A stretch of DNA of 45,638 nucleotides from Dyella tabacisoli (GCF_003350925.1 NZ_KZ857178.1:1-45638); one strand, 5' to 3'; positions 35,875-44,715 are shown, counted from the stretch's first letter. Notes: a model not told the origin generated them from the letters alone. Translations and numbers: made by a program.

Positions 35875-36332
35875 GTCTTACTCCTTCGAGCCCCTATTGC
35901 GCGTACCCAGCGAGACGCGCCTCGAACGACACAGATGGTGCGCGGCAGAAGTGCAAGAACCGAACCCCATCGGTGGGTGGACAGTTATCTACCGTCAGCC
36001 CAAACCCTGCGCATTATTACGCTATTTCTTTGCATTTACCCAACCATTTATCTCAACGTGCCTTTTGGCACCCCTGCTTTGGCACGAATAAAGGGAAGTA
36101 AAAACTTGCGATGAAGCTTCTCTTCACGAATTTAGATCGAGCATAAAAGCTGCACTTATTTACGACAGGATTTGAATATCGCACTGATTCAGTACTTTAT
36201 TTCCAGGAGATTACGAAATTCTCGGGGTGTCTATAACCACATATCTCCAAGTCGCGTGAAGATTGCACTTGTACCGGCAGGCCGCATCGCGGACAGTAGA
36301 GAGACAACGGAATCCAACAGGGGGGAATACCG
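35875..36332. promoter_or_regulatory. A/T-rich divergent intergenic region
   Basis: A 458-base gap between the autotransporter and collar-protein starts, clearly more A/T-rich than the window average, so both promoters probably lie here. It holds a short hairpin GTGCC-TTTT-GGCAC (36058-36071) with a third GGCAC nearby at 36081. I found no known riboswitch, sRNA or classical promoter that I would defend. Confidence 0.5.
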
Positions 36333-36863
36333 ATGTCCAATTTCTATCTCGGGCAAATCATGCTCACCGGCTTCGGCTTTGCGCAGAAAGGCTTTGCCTT
36401 GTGCAACGGCCAGGCGTTGGCCATCAATCAAAACGCCGCGCTGTTCGCCTTGCTCGGCACCAGCTATGGCGGTAACGGTCAAACCACCTTCATGCTGCCC
36501 AATATGCAAGGCGTCACACCGGTAGGCGCAGGCATACCCGCAGGTGGTGGTGGAGCGTCTTATACCTACGGGCAAACAGGGGGCACTGAAACCGTCACCC
36601 TTCTACAATCCAATCTGCCGCAGCATACGCATCAGGTGATGGCCAGCACGCAAGCGGGTACCGTAAAAAATCCAAACAACGCCGTCTACGGCAGTAGTAC
36701 ATCAGCCGATGCTTTGTACGGCGCCGCCAGCAGCGGCCTGGTCGCCCTCAATCCCGCCGAAATACTCCCGACAGGTGGCAGCGGACCGCATGACAATATG
36801 CAGCCGTATCTGGTGATTAATTTCAATATCGCTCTCGTCGGCATTTTTCCGTCGCGCAACTAA
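36333..36863 (+). CDS. Tail-collar domain protein 1 (MdpB-like)
   Basis: A 176-residue protein of the phage tail Collar/microcystin-dependent-protein family. It has the short N-terminal collar domain (FYLGQIMLTGFGFAQKGFAL, SYGGNGQTTFMLPNMQG), a TETVTLLQSNLPQHTHQV hinge, a variable middle (about 105-150) and the closing PYLVINFNIALVGIFPS. It has no signal peptide. A very strong AGGGGGGAA ribosome site lies just before the ATG. It is the first of three consecutive paralogues. No phage structural, lysis or packaging genes surround it, so it is not part of a prophage; function is unknown. Confidence 0.88.
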   Translation: MSNFYLGQIMLTGFGFAQKGFALCNGQALAINQNAALFALLGTSYGGNGQTTFMLPNMQGVTPVGAGIPAGGGGASYTYGQTGGTETVTLLQSNLPQHTHQVMASTQAGTVKNPNNAVYGSSTSADALYGAASSGLVALNPAEILPTGGSGPHDNMQPYLVINFNIALVGIFPSRN

Positions 36864-36899
36864 GCGGTCGACCACCACTCTCTTACTGCGGAGCAATCC

Positions 36900-37430
36900 A
36901 TGAGCACACCTTATGTGGGCGAAATTCGTCTATTCGGCTTTCAACGCGTACCCGACGGCTGGTTCGCCTGTGACGGCAGTTTGAAAAGCATCGCTGAATA
37001 CCAAGTGCTGTTTCAATTGATAGGCACAACTTACGGTGGCGACGGCCAGACAACTTTCAGTGTGCCTGACCTGAGCGGCCGGGTGCCATTGCATTGGGGC
37101 CGGGGGAACGGACTGACCCCGCGAGTCATCGGCGAGAGGAGCGGCACCGAAACCGTCACCTTGATAGCCGCGCAAATGCCAGCGCACACGCACGCCTTGA
37201 CGGCTACCACCAACGGCAGCGCCACCACACCGGGCCCGACTATGCTGCCAGGTGCCGTCCCCGCGACCGATACCATGTATGCCACTGATCTCACCGGCAG
37301 CAACACCCTCGCACTCGGCAGCGCCAGCATCGATATGCAAGGCAACAGCCTTCCGCATGACAACACCATGCCGACGCTGACCGTGTCGTATTGCATCGCC
37401 TGGGCCGGTATTTATCCGTCGCAGAGTTAA
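36900..37430 (+). CDS. Tail-collar domain protein 2 (MdpB-like)
   Basis: The second collar paralogue, 176 residues. It keeps PYVGEIRLFGFQRVPDGWF, TTYGGDGQTTFSVPDLSGR, GTETVTLIAAQMPAHTHAL and LTVSYCIAWAGIYPS, and diverges in the core, which is rich in Thr, Gly and Pro (about 100-145). It begins 36 bases after the first stop, with a GCGGAGC site upstream, as expected for an operon. Sequence drift from protein 1 is substantial, arguing for an old duplication and separate roles rather than recent copying. Confidence 0.88.
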   Translation: MSTPYVGEIRLFGFQRVPDGWFACDGSLKSIAEYQVLFQLIGTTYGGDGQTTFSVPDLSGRVPLHWGRGNGLTPRVIGERSGTETVTLIAAQMPAHTHALTATTNGSATTPGPTMLPGAVPATDTMYATDLTGSNTLALGSASIDMQGNSLPHDNTMPTLTVSYCIAWAGIYPSQS

Positions 37431-37495
37431 CCACCTACGATCAACGCGCGCAGACGCCGGCTGCCACCGCGCCGCGTCAGTGCCAGGAGAATCTT

Positions 37496-38029
37496 ATGAG
37501 CTCACCTTTTATCGGCGAAATTCAGCTATTCGGTTTTAACTTTGCACCCATGGGTTTTTCGCAGTGCAATGGTGCCGTGATGTCGATTTCGCAGAACACG
37601 GCCTTGTTCTCGCTGCTTGGTACCTACTATGGCGGCAATGGCCAAAACACCTATCAACTACCCAACCTGATGACCCGTGCAGCGTGTAGCCAAGGTAGCG
37701 GAGTGGGGCTATCGCCGCGAACCATCGGCGAGAATTTTGGTGAAGACACGGTGACGCTATTGGCCAGTGAGATGCCGATGCACAATCATGTTTTCGACCT
37801 GCATACACAACGCGATGTGACCAAGCGCACCAACGTACCGTCCGCTGGAGCCAGTTTGCTGATACCGACTCAAATCTCGCCTTTTCTACCCAACGTTGCA
37901 CCCAACACGTCCTTCGCGCCGAGCATGTTAAGCCCGATCGGCGGCAGCCTGCCCCATGAAAACGATCAACCCTATCTGGCCATCAACTACTGCATCGCCT
38001 TGACCGGCATCTTTCCCGCCTTCAGCTAA
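37496..38029 (+). CDS. Tail-collar domain protein 3 (MdpB-like)
   Basis: The third collar paralogue, 177 residues. SPFIGEIQLFGFNFAPMGF, TYYGGNGQNTYQLPNLMTR, DTVTLLASEMPMHNHVF and LAINYCIALTGIFPAF fix the family. The ATG at 37496 has AGGAGA at 37485-37490; the open frame continues upstream to 37391 without a ribosome site, so I reject that start. The stop overlaps the following acetyltransferase start by one base (TAATG), which ties the enzyme to the collar proteins. Confidence 0.88.
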   Translation: MSSPFIGEIQLFGFNFAPMGFSQCNGAVMSISQNTALFSLLGTYYGGNGQNTYQLPNLMTRAACSQGSGVGLSPRTIGENFGEDTVTLLASEMPMHNHVFDLHTQRDVTKRTNVPSAGASLLIPTQISPFLPNVAPNTSFAPSMLSPIGGSLPHENDQPYLAINYCIALTGIFPAFS

Positions 38030-38577
38030 TGCGGGCTTCGCGTGCACTGCCGGCCTTTCCGCCGGATCGCAAGCCCTTTGCCGAGTCCGCGCTCCTTCGG
38101 GAGCGCGGTATTCGGTTGCGCGCGGCGACCGAGCGCGACCTGGTATTTATGCGCGAGCTTTACGGCGTCCTGCGCGCCGATGAGTTGGCGCCGCTGCCGT
38201 GGCCAAACGCGACCAAGCAAACCTTTCTCGACGATCAGTTCGCGCTGCAGCATCTGCATTTCGTGCGCCACTATGCGGCCGCCGATTTTCTGGTGATCGA
38301 GCACGATCACTCGCCGGTTGGGCGCTTTTATTTACTGCACGAAGCAGCGGCCGATTTCATGATCGTCGATATCGCCTTGCTGCCGACATGGCGACAGCTT
38401 GGCGTCGGCACCGAGTTGATCCGCGCTACCCAAAACAGGGCCAGCAGTTTCGGTCGTGGCGTCGCCTTGCATGTCGATCAACGCAACACGGCGGCGCGTC
38501 GTTTATACGAGCGCCTCGGTTTCCAGGTTGTCGCCGAAGAAGGGCCTTATCAGCGGATGCTTTGGCAATACGAATGA
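38029..38577 (+). CDS. GNAT-family N-acetyltransferase
   Basis: A 182-residue GNAT enzyme that would transfer an acetyl group from acetyl-CoA. RGIRLRAATERDLVFMRELY is the first strand-helix, FMIVDIALLPTWRQLGVGTELI carries the acetyl-CoA loop (R-Q-L-G-V-G), and VDQRNTAARRLYERLGFQVV is the closing motif. It is coupled to the third collar gene by a one-base overlap. The acceptor is unknown; modification of a collar protein or of a surface sugar is a guess from context. Confidence 0.9.
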   Translation: MRASRALPAFPPDRKPFAESALLRERGIRLRAATERDLVFMRELYGVLRADELAPLPWPNATKQTFLDDQFALQHLHFVRHYAAADFLVIEHDHSPVGRFYLLHEAAADFMIVDIALLPTWRQLGVGTELIRATQNRASSFGRGVALHVDQRNTAARRLYERLGFQVVAEEGPYQRMLWQYE

Positions 38578-38584
38578 CTGCCGG

Positions 38585-38887
38585 TCAGTTGTATACCGCC
38601 TGATAAATAAACCCATCGCGATCGCGTGCGATCGGCACCAGAAAGATGCCGAACTCGCCCAACGCCGCATGCGTCATCTGATAGATCTTTTGCGGCAGCA
38701 GAATCGCCGATTCGTTGCGAAACAGCAGCGAAAACGGTGAGCGCACCATGCCGGGAATGGCCCGCCCCGTCACGGCCAATGGCCGTGCCTCGACCAGAAC
38801 AAACGGTGCTCGCCCCTCGCTGTCCAGCGCCACCGTAAAGGTCTCATTGAGATGACCCGCGAAATGTTCCAACGCAAAAAATTGCAT
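38585..38887 (-). CDS. DUF6916-like small protein
   Basis: A 100-residue protein, convergent with the acetyltransferase (7 bases between stops). FALEHFAGHLNETFTVAL, FVLVEARPL, PFSLLFRNE, ILLPQKIYQMTHAALGEFG and FLVPIARDRDGFIYQAVYN match my memory of the DUF6916 family, whose members sit beside collar-protein genes. The ATG at 38887 is preceded by GGGGGAG; the frame opens at 38962 without support. It is predicted as a soluble beta-rich protein of unknown function. The pairing suggests it belongs to the collar module. Confidence 0.75.
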   Translation of the reverse strand: MQFFALEHFAGHLNETFTVALDSEGRAPFVLVEARPLAVTGRAIPGMVRSPFSLLFRNESAILLPQKIYQMTHAALGEFGIFLVPIARDRDGFIYQAVYN

Positions 38888-39005
38888 CGCTGCGCTCCCC
38901 CCGAGCGTGGCCAGACTTAAGGGCGAAGTGTTGCACAAAGCATGCGCTCCGGCGCAGTTCAAAGTGACGTTGCGACTTCGGCACGTGTGCCGAAGTCGCC
39001 ATGTT

Positions 39006-39872
39006 TCAGCGCGCGATCTGGCCGAAGCGACCGCTATTGAAATCCACGATGGCCTGGTTGATTTCCTCCACCGTGTTCATCACAAACGGGCCGTGGCCGA
39101 CGATAGGCTCGTCAATCGGTTCGCCGCTGAGCAACAACAGCGAGGCGTCCGAATTTGCCTCCACCAGTACATCGCTGCCTTCGCGATCGAGCATTACCAA
39201 CTGCGCTTCGCGGGCAATCTGGCTGCCGTTGACCTGCACCGTACCGCGCAACACCACCAGCGCCAGCGTGCGCCCCGCCGGGACCTCGAAGCGGGCCTCA
39301 TGCCCTTGATTGAGGCGGATATCCCACACGTCGATCGGCGTGAACGTCAGTGCCGGGCCGCGATGCTTTTGATAGTCGCCCGCAATCACGCGCACCTTGC
39401 CGGCACCATCGGGCAGATCGACCGCGGGAATGTCCTTGTTCATAAGGGTCTGGTAGCGCGCCGGCGCCATCTTGTCCTTGGCCGGCAGGTTTACCCACAA
39501 CTGCACCATTTCCAGCGTGCCGCCCTTGCGGCTGAAGTCGCGCGAATGAAACTCCTCATGCAGGATGCCCGACGCTGCCGTCATCCATTGCACATCGCCC
39601 GGACCGATCTTGCCGCCGCCTCCGGTGGAGTCGCGATGCTCGACCTCGCCCTCGTAGACGATGGTTACCGTCTCGAAGCCACGATGGGGATGCTGACCCA
39701 CGCCACGCTGCTTTTCGGTCGGCGTGAACGCGGCCGGGCCGGCATAGTCCAGCATGAGGAAGGGGCTTAGATGCTTTCCGTGGCTGTCGTAACTGAAAAG
39801 CGAACGCACCGGGAAACCGTCGCCCACCCAATGCCCTCTGGGAGCGCTGTAAATGCCGAGAATCTTCTTCAT
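39006..39872 (-). CDS. Pirin-family protein
   Basis: A 288-residue two-domain cupin. The metal ligands are visible: His61 and His63 in GQHPHRGFETVTIVY, and His105 and Glu107 in SGILHEEFHS. These are the four ligands known in pirins, so the metal site is intact. The second domain (GHEARFEVPAGRTLALVVLRG) lacks a comparable set. Bacterial pirins such as YhhW have quercetin 2,3-dioxygenase activity, but the physiological role is unclear. AAGGAG lies eight bases before the ATG. It is divergent from a LysR gene, its likely regulator. Confidence 0.93.
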   Translation of the reverse strand: MKKILGIYSAPRGHWVGDGFPVRSLFSYDSHGKHLSPFLMLDYAGPAAFTPTEKQRGVGQHPHRGFETVTIVYEGEVEHRDSTGGGGKIGPGDVQWMTAASGILHEEFHSRDFSRKGGTLEMVQLWVNLPAKDKMAPARYQTLMNKDIPAVDLPDGAGKVRVIAGDYQKHRGPALTFTPIDVWDIRLNQGHEARFEVPAGRTLALVVLRGTVQVNGSQIAREAQLVMLDREGSDVLVEANSDASLLLLSGEPIDEPIVGHGPFVMNTVEEINQAIVDFNSGRFGQIAR

Positions 39873-40000
39873 GGTGATCTCCTTTGGCAGTCAGCCGAAT
39901 GGGCCGACCCGAATGACAGGCACGATAGGCTTGCAACGATGGCGCCGGTAGATAGCGCGATTTATCCTTTGCGTCCTATCCATGGAACGATGACCTGGCC

Positions 40001-40903
40001 ATGCACGATCTCAATGATCTGTATTTCTTCACCCAGGTCGTCGATTACCAGGGCTTTGCGCCAGCAGGCCGCGCGCTGGGCATTCCCAAATCCAAGCTCA
40101 GCCGACGCATCGCCCTATTGGAGGAGCGGCTTGGCGCACGCCTGATCCAACGCTCCTCGCGCCGTTTTTCGGTAACCGATATCGGCCTGGAGTACTACCA
40201 GCACTGCAAGGCCATGCTGATCGAAGCCGAGGCGGCGCAGGAGGTCATCGACCTCAGGCAATCAGCTCCGCAAGGTGTTATCCGCCTGACCTGTCCGGTA
40301 GCGATACTGCATGCCCGCGTGGGGCAGATGCTGGCCGACTATATGGCCGAAAATCCCAAGGTGACCATCCAGCTCGAATCCACCAATCGCCGCGTTGATG
40401 TCATCGGCGAAGGCGTCGATATGGCGATACGCGTGCGCCCGCCACCACTGGAAAATAGCGATCTGGTCATGCGCGTACTGGCCGAACGCGGCTGGCGGCT
40501 GGTCGGCAGCCCGGCCTTGATCGAGCGCTTAGGCTTGCCACACGTGCCGGCCGATCTGCACAGCCTGCCCACGGTGGATATGCGCCCAGCACTGGGCGAA
40601 CACATCTGGGAACTGGATGGCCCGGAAGGCGCGCGCGCTGCGATCCGTCACGAGCCACGCATGGTCACCGACGACATGATCGCGCTACGCACTGCCGCGA
40701 TACGGGGTATCGGCGTCACTCAACTACCCAGCATGATCGTCTGCGATGAAATCAAAGATGGCAGCCTGCTCGCACTGCTACCCGAGTGGGCGCCCAAGCA
40801 CGGCATTGTTCATGTGGTCTTTCCATCGCGGCGCGGTGTGCTTCCCGCTGTGCGCACGTTGATCGATTTTCTGGTGGCACGGTTTGCACAGATTGAGGAT
40901 TAG
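40001..40903 (+). CDS. LysR-family regulator (divergent from pirin)
   Basis: A 300-residue LysR regulator. DNA-binding part: DLYFFTQVVDYQGFAPAGRA, IPKSKLSRRIALLEERLGARL, RRFSVTDIGLEYYQHC. Effector part: GVIRLTCPVAILHARVGQM, DVIGEGVDMAIRV, GIGVTQLPSMIV, and RGVLPAVRTLIDFLVARFAQ. Such proteins commonly activate a divergent pirin or quinone-related gene. The 128-base shared gap carries GATAG and CTATC half-sites near 39949-39981, which could be its operator, a weak inference. Confidence 0.92.
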   Translation: MHDLNDLYFFTQVVDYQGFAPAGRALGIPKSKLSRRIALLEERLGARLIQRSSRRFSVTDIGLEYYQHCKAMLIEAEAAQEVIDLRQSAPQGVIRLTCPVAILHARVGQMLADYMAENPKVTIQLESTNRRVDVIGEGVDMAIRVRPPPLENSDLVMRVLAERGWRLVGSPALIERLGLPHVPADLHSLPTVDMRPALGEHIWELDGPEGARAAIRHEPRMVTDDMIALRTAAIRGIGVTQLPSMIVCDEIKDGSLLALLPEWAPKHGIVHVVFPSRRGVLPAVRTLIDFLVARFAQIED

Positions 40904-41025
40904 CGCGGGTGTTGCGTGACACATGCCCTGGTGAAGAGAGCAACGACCAGGTCGAATTTTTCTGTTAGATCACTCAACTTGATTCTGTAAGGCCAAAACG
41001 GCCCTATCCATTCATTCATACCTGG

Positions 41026-41325
41026 ATGCGCCTTTCCGACGCGTATCACGTCGCCGCCGACGCCTCGGCGGATGATCTGCTCGATGATGCCGTCACGTTG
41101 CTCGATTACGCCTACAGCGTGGCCAATGCCATGAGTCACAGCATCACTGAAAACACTGAAATGGATAGCCACCACATTGCCGGCACCTTCGCCGCCCTCG
41201 CCACCTTTATCGATATGGCGCAAAGCTCATCCAACCATGCCCAGGTGCAGTTGCGGTATGCGCGGAGGGAAGCGAAGAGCTGCGCCCCCTCCCAGCCTCC
41301 CCCTGCCTGCAGGGGGAGAAGCTAA
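41026..41325 (+). CDS. Small hypothetical protein with repeat-derived C-terminus
   Basis: A 99-residue soluble protein whose first ~75 residues (DASADDLLDDAVTLLDYAYS, then IAGTFAALATFIDMAQ) are helical and resemble the DUF3077/DUF6124-type small proteins of proteobacteria, a low-confidence match. The last ~14 residues (CAPSQPPPACRGRS) and the stop codon are encoded by a REP-like palindrome, so the original stop has been lost. No strong ribosome site is visible. Confidence 0.55.
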   Translation: MRLSDAYHVAADASADDLLDDAVTLLDYAYSVANAMSHSITENTEMDSHHIAGTFAALATFIDMAQSSSNHAQVQLRYARREAKSCAPSQPPPACRGRS

Positions 41326-41428
41326 AAGCTCGCTTCATTCAACTCCCTGCCTGCATGCAGGGAGATGAGTCGAAAGCTTGCCTCAGTTGGCCCCCTCCCC
41401 TGCGTGCAGGGGAGGGTTGGGGAGGGGT
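41284..41428. repeat. Cluster of REP-like GC-rich palindromes
   Basis: Three units lie in tandem: CCTCCCCCTGC-CT-GCAGGGGGAG (about 41296-41318), CTCCCTGC-CTGCAT-GCAGGGAG (41343-41364), and CCCCTCCCCTGC-GT-GCAGGGGAGGG (about 41393-41416) followed by a GGGGAGGGG arm. The flanking unit at each end is part of an open reading frame: the small gene on the plus strand and the hydrolase on the minus strand. Confidence 0.75.
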
Positions 41429-42282
41429 GCGGACGTGCGTCGCTGCAACCAATCACCGAGCTGCTTCAGTACTTGACTGCGCGCAGGCTCGGCTTCGTTG
41501 AATAGCTCGTGATAAAGCGTGTCGAAGAAGCGCGTGGTGAGTTGCCGGGTGGCAACGGCACCGGCGGCAAAGTCGCGGCTGCCGGAAGGGTCGACCACAT
41601 CGTCGCTACCGGCGACGAGCAACAAGGTCGGCACCGATAAGCGCAAAGCGTCGGCGATGCTGCTGGCGCCGGCGCGGAAAATAAAATCGGCCAAGCGCGG
41701 GGTGACCCAGCGATGCCGCAAAGGGTCGTTGCGGTAGGCGGCCACGGCTTGCATATCGTGCGTGAGCTTCTCGGACGGCAAGCCGTTGCGTAATGGGAGA
41801 TTGGGTACGACGCGCGCCAACAGCTTGGCCAGGCGCATCATCCAAACCGACTCCAGGCTACGCAGCGCCGGCGATGACAGCACCAGCGCCGCCGGGGTCA
41901 CCCGGCCATCCAGCACCGCTCGCGCAGCCACCAGACCGCCCATGCTGTGGCCGAGCAAAAGCGGCAGGCGCGGCTGCTGGTCGGCGTAGTCGTTGTAGAC
42001 AATGGCCAGATCCTCCAGCAAGTCGTCCTCATGCCGTAACGCACCGCGCGGGCCCGTTGTCTCGCCATGGCCACGCTGGTCGTAGCAACGCACCGCATAG
42101 CCGCGCGCATGAAACCATTGCGCCAACCGCCGATAGCGGCCGCTGTGCTCGCCCAGACCATGCACGATCAGTACCGGGTCGCGTGCCTTCGGATGCGGCC
42201 AGTCGCGCACCAGCACGGTCTGGCCGTCAGCCATCGATAGCCTATGGGTCTGCTCGCCGACCATGCTGCCTGGGTGATTCAC
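41383..42282 (-). CDS. Alpha/beta hydrolase (monoglyceride lipase-like)
   Basis: A 299-residue serine hydrolase of the lysophospholipase/monoglyceride-lipase group. VLIVHGLGEHSGRY forms the oxyanion loop; the nucleophile Ser113 is in LLGHSMGGLVAA; Asp is in AGSDDVVDPSGS and His in LYHELFNEAE. No signal peptide, so cytoplasmic. The last 15 residues (APLPNPPLHAGEGAN) and stop are encoded by a REP-like palindrome (41391-41428), a probable extension that replaced the natural end. The catalytic core is complete. Confidence 0.9.
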   Translation of the reverse strand: MNHPGSMVGEQTHRLSMADGQTVLVRDWPHPKARDPVLIVHGLGEHSGRYRRLAQWFHARGYAVRCYDQRGHGETTGPRGALRHEDDLLEDLAIVYNDYADQQPRLPLLLGHSMGGLVAARAVLDGRVTPAALVLSSPALRSLESVWMMRLAKLLARVVPNLPLRNGLPSEKLTHDMQAVAAYRNDPLRHRWVTPRLADFIFRAGASSIADALRLSVPTLLLVAGSDDVVDPSGSRDFAAGAVATRQLTTRFFDTLYHELFNEAEPARSQVLKQLGDWLQRRTSAPLPNPPLHAGEGAN

Positions 42283-42465
42283 TTGCGTGCTCTACGCGAC
42301 AAAACGCCGATTTTGCCTGATCCCGGCGTTTTCGTGCGGGGCACCAGGCGACAGGCTCACCCTGCATGCTGTGAAAAGCCTGCTCCACGACCGTAACGGC
42401 GCGGTCGCCAGCGAGGGGGTAGCTTGCTTCCCCCTGCAGGCGAGGCGCCGGCGGTCGCGCGCCGA

Positions 42466-44715
42466 TTACAGCTCGGCGCGGAACTCCACCCCGATCACGC
42501 GCGGATCGTTGACGAAGGCGGTGCGGTTATTGAAGTCGATGGCACCGGTGATGGCGCGCTTGTTGGTGAGGTTGCGGCCGTACAGGGCTACCTCGCGCTT
42601 GCCGAAATCCCAGTTGTAGCCGACACGCGCGCCGCCTTCGAGCAGCGGCTTGCCACGGAACTCCGCCGATTGATAGAGGAAGAAATTCACTTCGCTGCGG
42701 TAGTTCCAGTCGGTGTAGATGAAGAACTCACCGCTCTCGCCGTAGGGGATACCGTAACGCGCCGTCACTGTGCCGACCCACTTGGGTGCGTTCGGCAAGG
42801 GGTTGCCATCGACCAGGGCGTTGCCGTTGGCGTTGAGCGGGTTGAGCACGGTGCAAGCGGAACCGCACGGGGCCACGGCCAGATTCTTGTCTTTCAGCTC
42901 GGTGTAGTTGTAGCTGCCGCCGCCGGTGAGAACGAAGTGCGGCGTGAGGTAGGCCTCCAGATCGAATTCGGCGCCGTAGCCCTGTGTTTTGCGTGCATTG
43001 AGCAAGCGCGTCACGTTGATATCGCCACCGACCGCGGTGAGCTGCTGGTTGTGCATATTGAAGGCGTAGACGTCGGCATTGAAGCGCACGCGGTTATCCA
43101 TACCGGTGGTCTTGATGCCCAGCTCGTAGGAGGTAATGGTCTCCGGCTTGGCCTGCGAAATGCTGTTGGAAAACAGCACGCGGCCCTGCACGCTGGGGGC
43201 GCGGAAGCCATTGGCCACGCGCGCATATACGTTTACGTTGGGGTTGAGCGTCCAGGTGCCGGTCACGTCGCCGCTCCAGCGCGAGTCGTGCGGATTGGCG
43301 CTCAACTGCATCGGGCCGGCACCGATCGGCGACAACAGGCGGTCCACGCGGAAGGTGCGCGAATCGTGCGAATAGCGCGCACCGGCACGCAGCTCAAAGT
43401 CATCGGCGAGCTGGTAGTTGGTCGAGCCGAACACCGCCCACGCCTTGGTCCGCTGCGTCTGGTTGGCGTAGCCGTCCAGCGCGTGGTTGTTGAGCGTGGC
43501 GTAGTCGTAATTGGTGATCTTGATGTCTTCGTCGAAGTAGTAGGTGCCGACCTGCCAGTTCAAGCGATCCTGTGTATTGCTGGCCAGGCGGAATTCCTGG
43601 GTGAGCTGGCGATCGCGCGGCAAGGCATCGGCGGTTTCCACCGGGAACGCCGTCACTGCGGAGGCTTGCGCCGGGGTATTGGGTATCGCGATACCACCGT
43701 CCACGTCGCCCAGGCTGTAGGTAGTAGCGCGTTCCAGGCCGGTGATCGAGGTGAAGCTGTAGTCGCCCAGCTTCCAGTTCAGGTGCAGGTTGCTGCCCCA
43801 GCTAAACAGGTGCTGCTTGTTGCGACCGTCCTGCGTGACCCGGTCGCGGCTGAAGCCCGGCACCAGGGTGTCGCTGCCCAGCTCGATAGCGTTGGCGCGA
43901 TTGACCATGGCGCTGCCGTTCAACCAACGGGCATGCGTGTTGATGAGTGCGTTGAAGTCGCCGTTCTCGTACAGCGCCTGCATACGCACTGCACGGTCGT
44001 TGTAACCACCGAGCGCGTCTTTCTTGCCGGTGTAGTCGTTGTCGATCCAGCCGTCGCGATGCTGGGCCAGCGCGGAAACACGGCCAGACCAGTGCGAACT
44101 CAGGGCGCCGCCCAGGGCCGCTTCGACATTAGCCGTGCCCAGCGTGCCGTAGGAGACGCGCGCGTAGCCGCTGGTCTCCTGACTTGGCTTGCGCGAATCG
44201 AACTTGATGACGCCGGCCGGTGAGTTGCGGCCGAACAGCGTGCCTTGCGGGCCGCGCAGCACCTCGACCTGATCCAGGTCGAACAGCGGGAAGCCTTTGA
44301 GAATCGGGTTTTCTTGCACGATGTCGTCGTACACCATCGACACCGGCTGCGATGCGTTCAAATCGAAATCGCTATTGCCCAGGCCGCGAATATAGAAGCG
44401 CGGAAACACCCGGCCATACGAAGTTTCGGCATAGACGCTGGGCGCGCGCGAGGCGAGCTGCAACACGGTATCGCCTGACTGGCCGAACGCCTCGATCTTC
44501 TCTGCCGTAATCACCGTCAGTGCGATCGGCACCTTTTGCATGTTCTCCACGCGCTTTGCGGCGGTGACATTCACCGTCTGCAGCTCAGTGGTCTTAGCCG
44601 TTTGCGGCTTGGCTTGCGGGGCGGCGGCGTCTTGCGCCTGGACCGCGCCGAAGGTGAGTGCGGCGGCAATGGACAAAGCGAGCACGCCAAGGCGCGACGG
44701 ACTGGCAACGGACAT
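42466..44715 (-). CDS. TonB-dependent receptor
   Basis: A 749-residue outer-membrane receptor with signal peptide (LGVLALSIAAALTFGAVQAQ), linker with TonB box ELQTVNVTA, plug (VENMQKVPIALTVITAEKIE, FYIRGLGNSDFDLNASQP, LDQVEVLRGPQGTLFGRNSP) and barrel ending IGVEFRAEL. The plug style is that of the Sphingomonas/Caulobacter receptor group. The frame opens at 44862, but the ATG at 44715 starts the signal peptide and has GGGGAA upstream. The 189-base gap to the helicase gene holds both promoters. No linked enzyme or regulator suggests a ligand, so substrate is unknown. The barrel's LNPLNANGNALVDGNPLPNAPKW (split for length) is a usual plug-to-barrel-end sequence. Confidence 0.92.
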   Translation of the reverse strand: MSVASPSRLGVLALSIAAALTFGAVQAQDAAAPQAKPQTAKTTELQTVNVTAAKRVENMQKVPIALTVITAEKIEAFGQSGDTVLQLASRAPSVYAETSYGRVFPRFYIRGLGNSDFDLNASQPVSMVYDDIVQENPILKGFPLFDLDQVEVLRGPQGTLFGRNSPAGVIKFDSRKPSQETSGYARVSYGTLGTANVEAALGGALSSHWSGRVSALAQHRDGWIDNDYTGKKDALGGYNDRAVRMQALYENGDFNALINTHARWLNGSAMVNRANAIELGSDTLVPGFSRDRVTQDGRNKQHLFSWGSNLHLNWKLGDYSFTSITGLERATTYSLGDVDGGIAIPNTPAQASAVTAFPVETADALPRDRQLTQEFRLASNTQDRLNWQVGTYYFDEDIKITNYDYATLNNHALDGYANQTQRTKAWAVFGSTNYQLADDFELRAGARYSHDSRTFRVDRLLSPIGAGPMQLSANPHDSRWSGDVTGTWTLNPNVNVYARVANGFRAPSVQGRVLFSNSISQAKPETITSYELGIKTTGMDNRVRFNADVYAFNMHNQQLTAVGGDINVTRLLNARKTQGYGAEFDLEAYLTPHFVLTGGGSYNYTELKDKNLAVAPCGSACTVLNPLNANGNALVDGNPLPNAPKWVGTVTARYGIPYGESGEFFIYTDWNYRSEVNFFLYQSAEFRGKPLLEGGARVGYNWDFGKREVALYGRNLTNKRAITGAIDFNNRTAFVNDPRVIGVEFRAEL

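Noticed and set aside
36058-36071. Rho-independent terminator
   Set aside because: The GTGCC-TTTT-GGCAC hairpin has no following T-run and lies upstream of divergent genes.
35875-36332. Cyclic-di-GMP (GEMM) riboswitch before the surface genes
   Set aside because: I looked for its conserved core and loop sequences on both strands and did not find them.
36333-38029. Prophage remnant
   Set aside because: The collar genes resemble tail genes, but no capsid, terminase, integrase, lysis or regulatory phage genes lie around them.
42424-44223. 599-codon open frame opposite the second TonB-dependent receptor
   Set aside because: It is a shadow of a well-supported receptor gene; composition is Val/Ala/Arg-rich without motifs.
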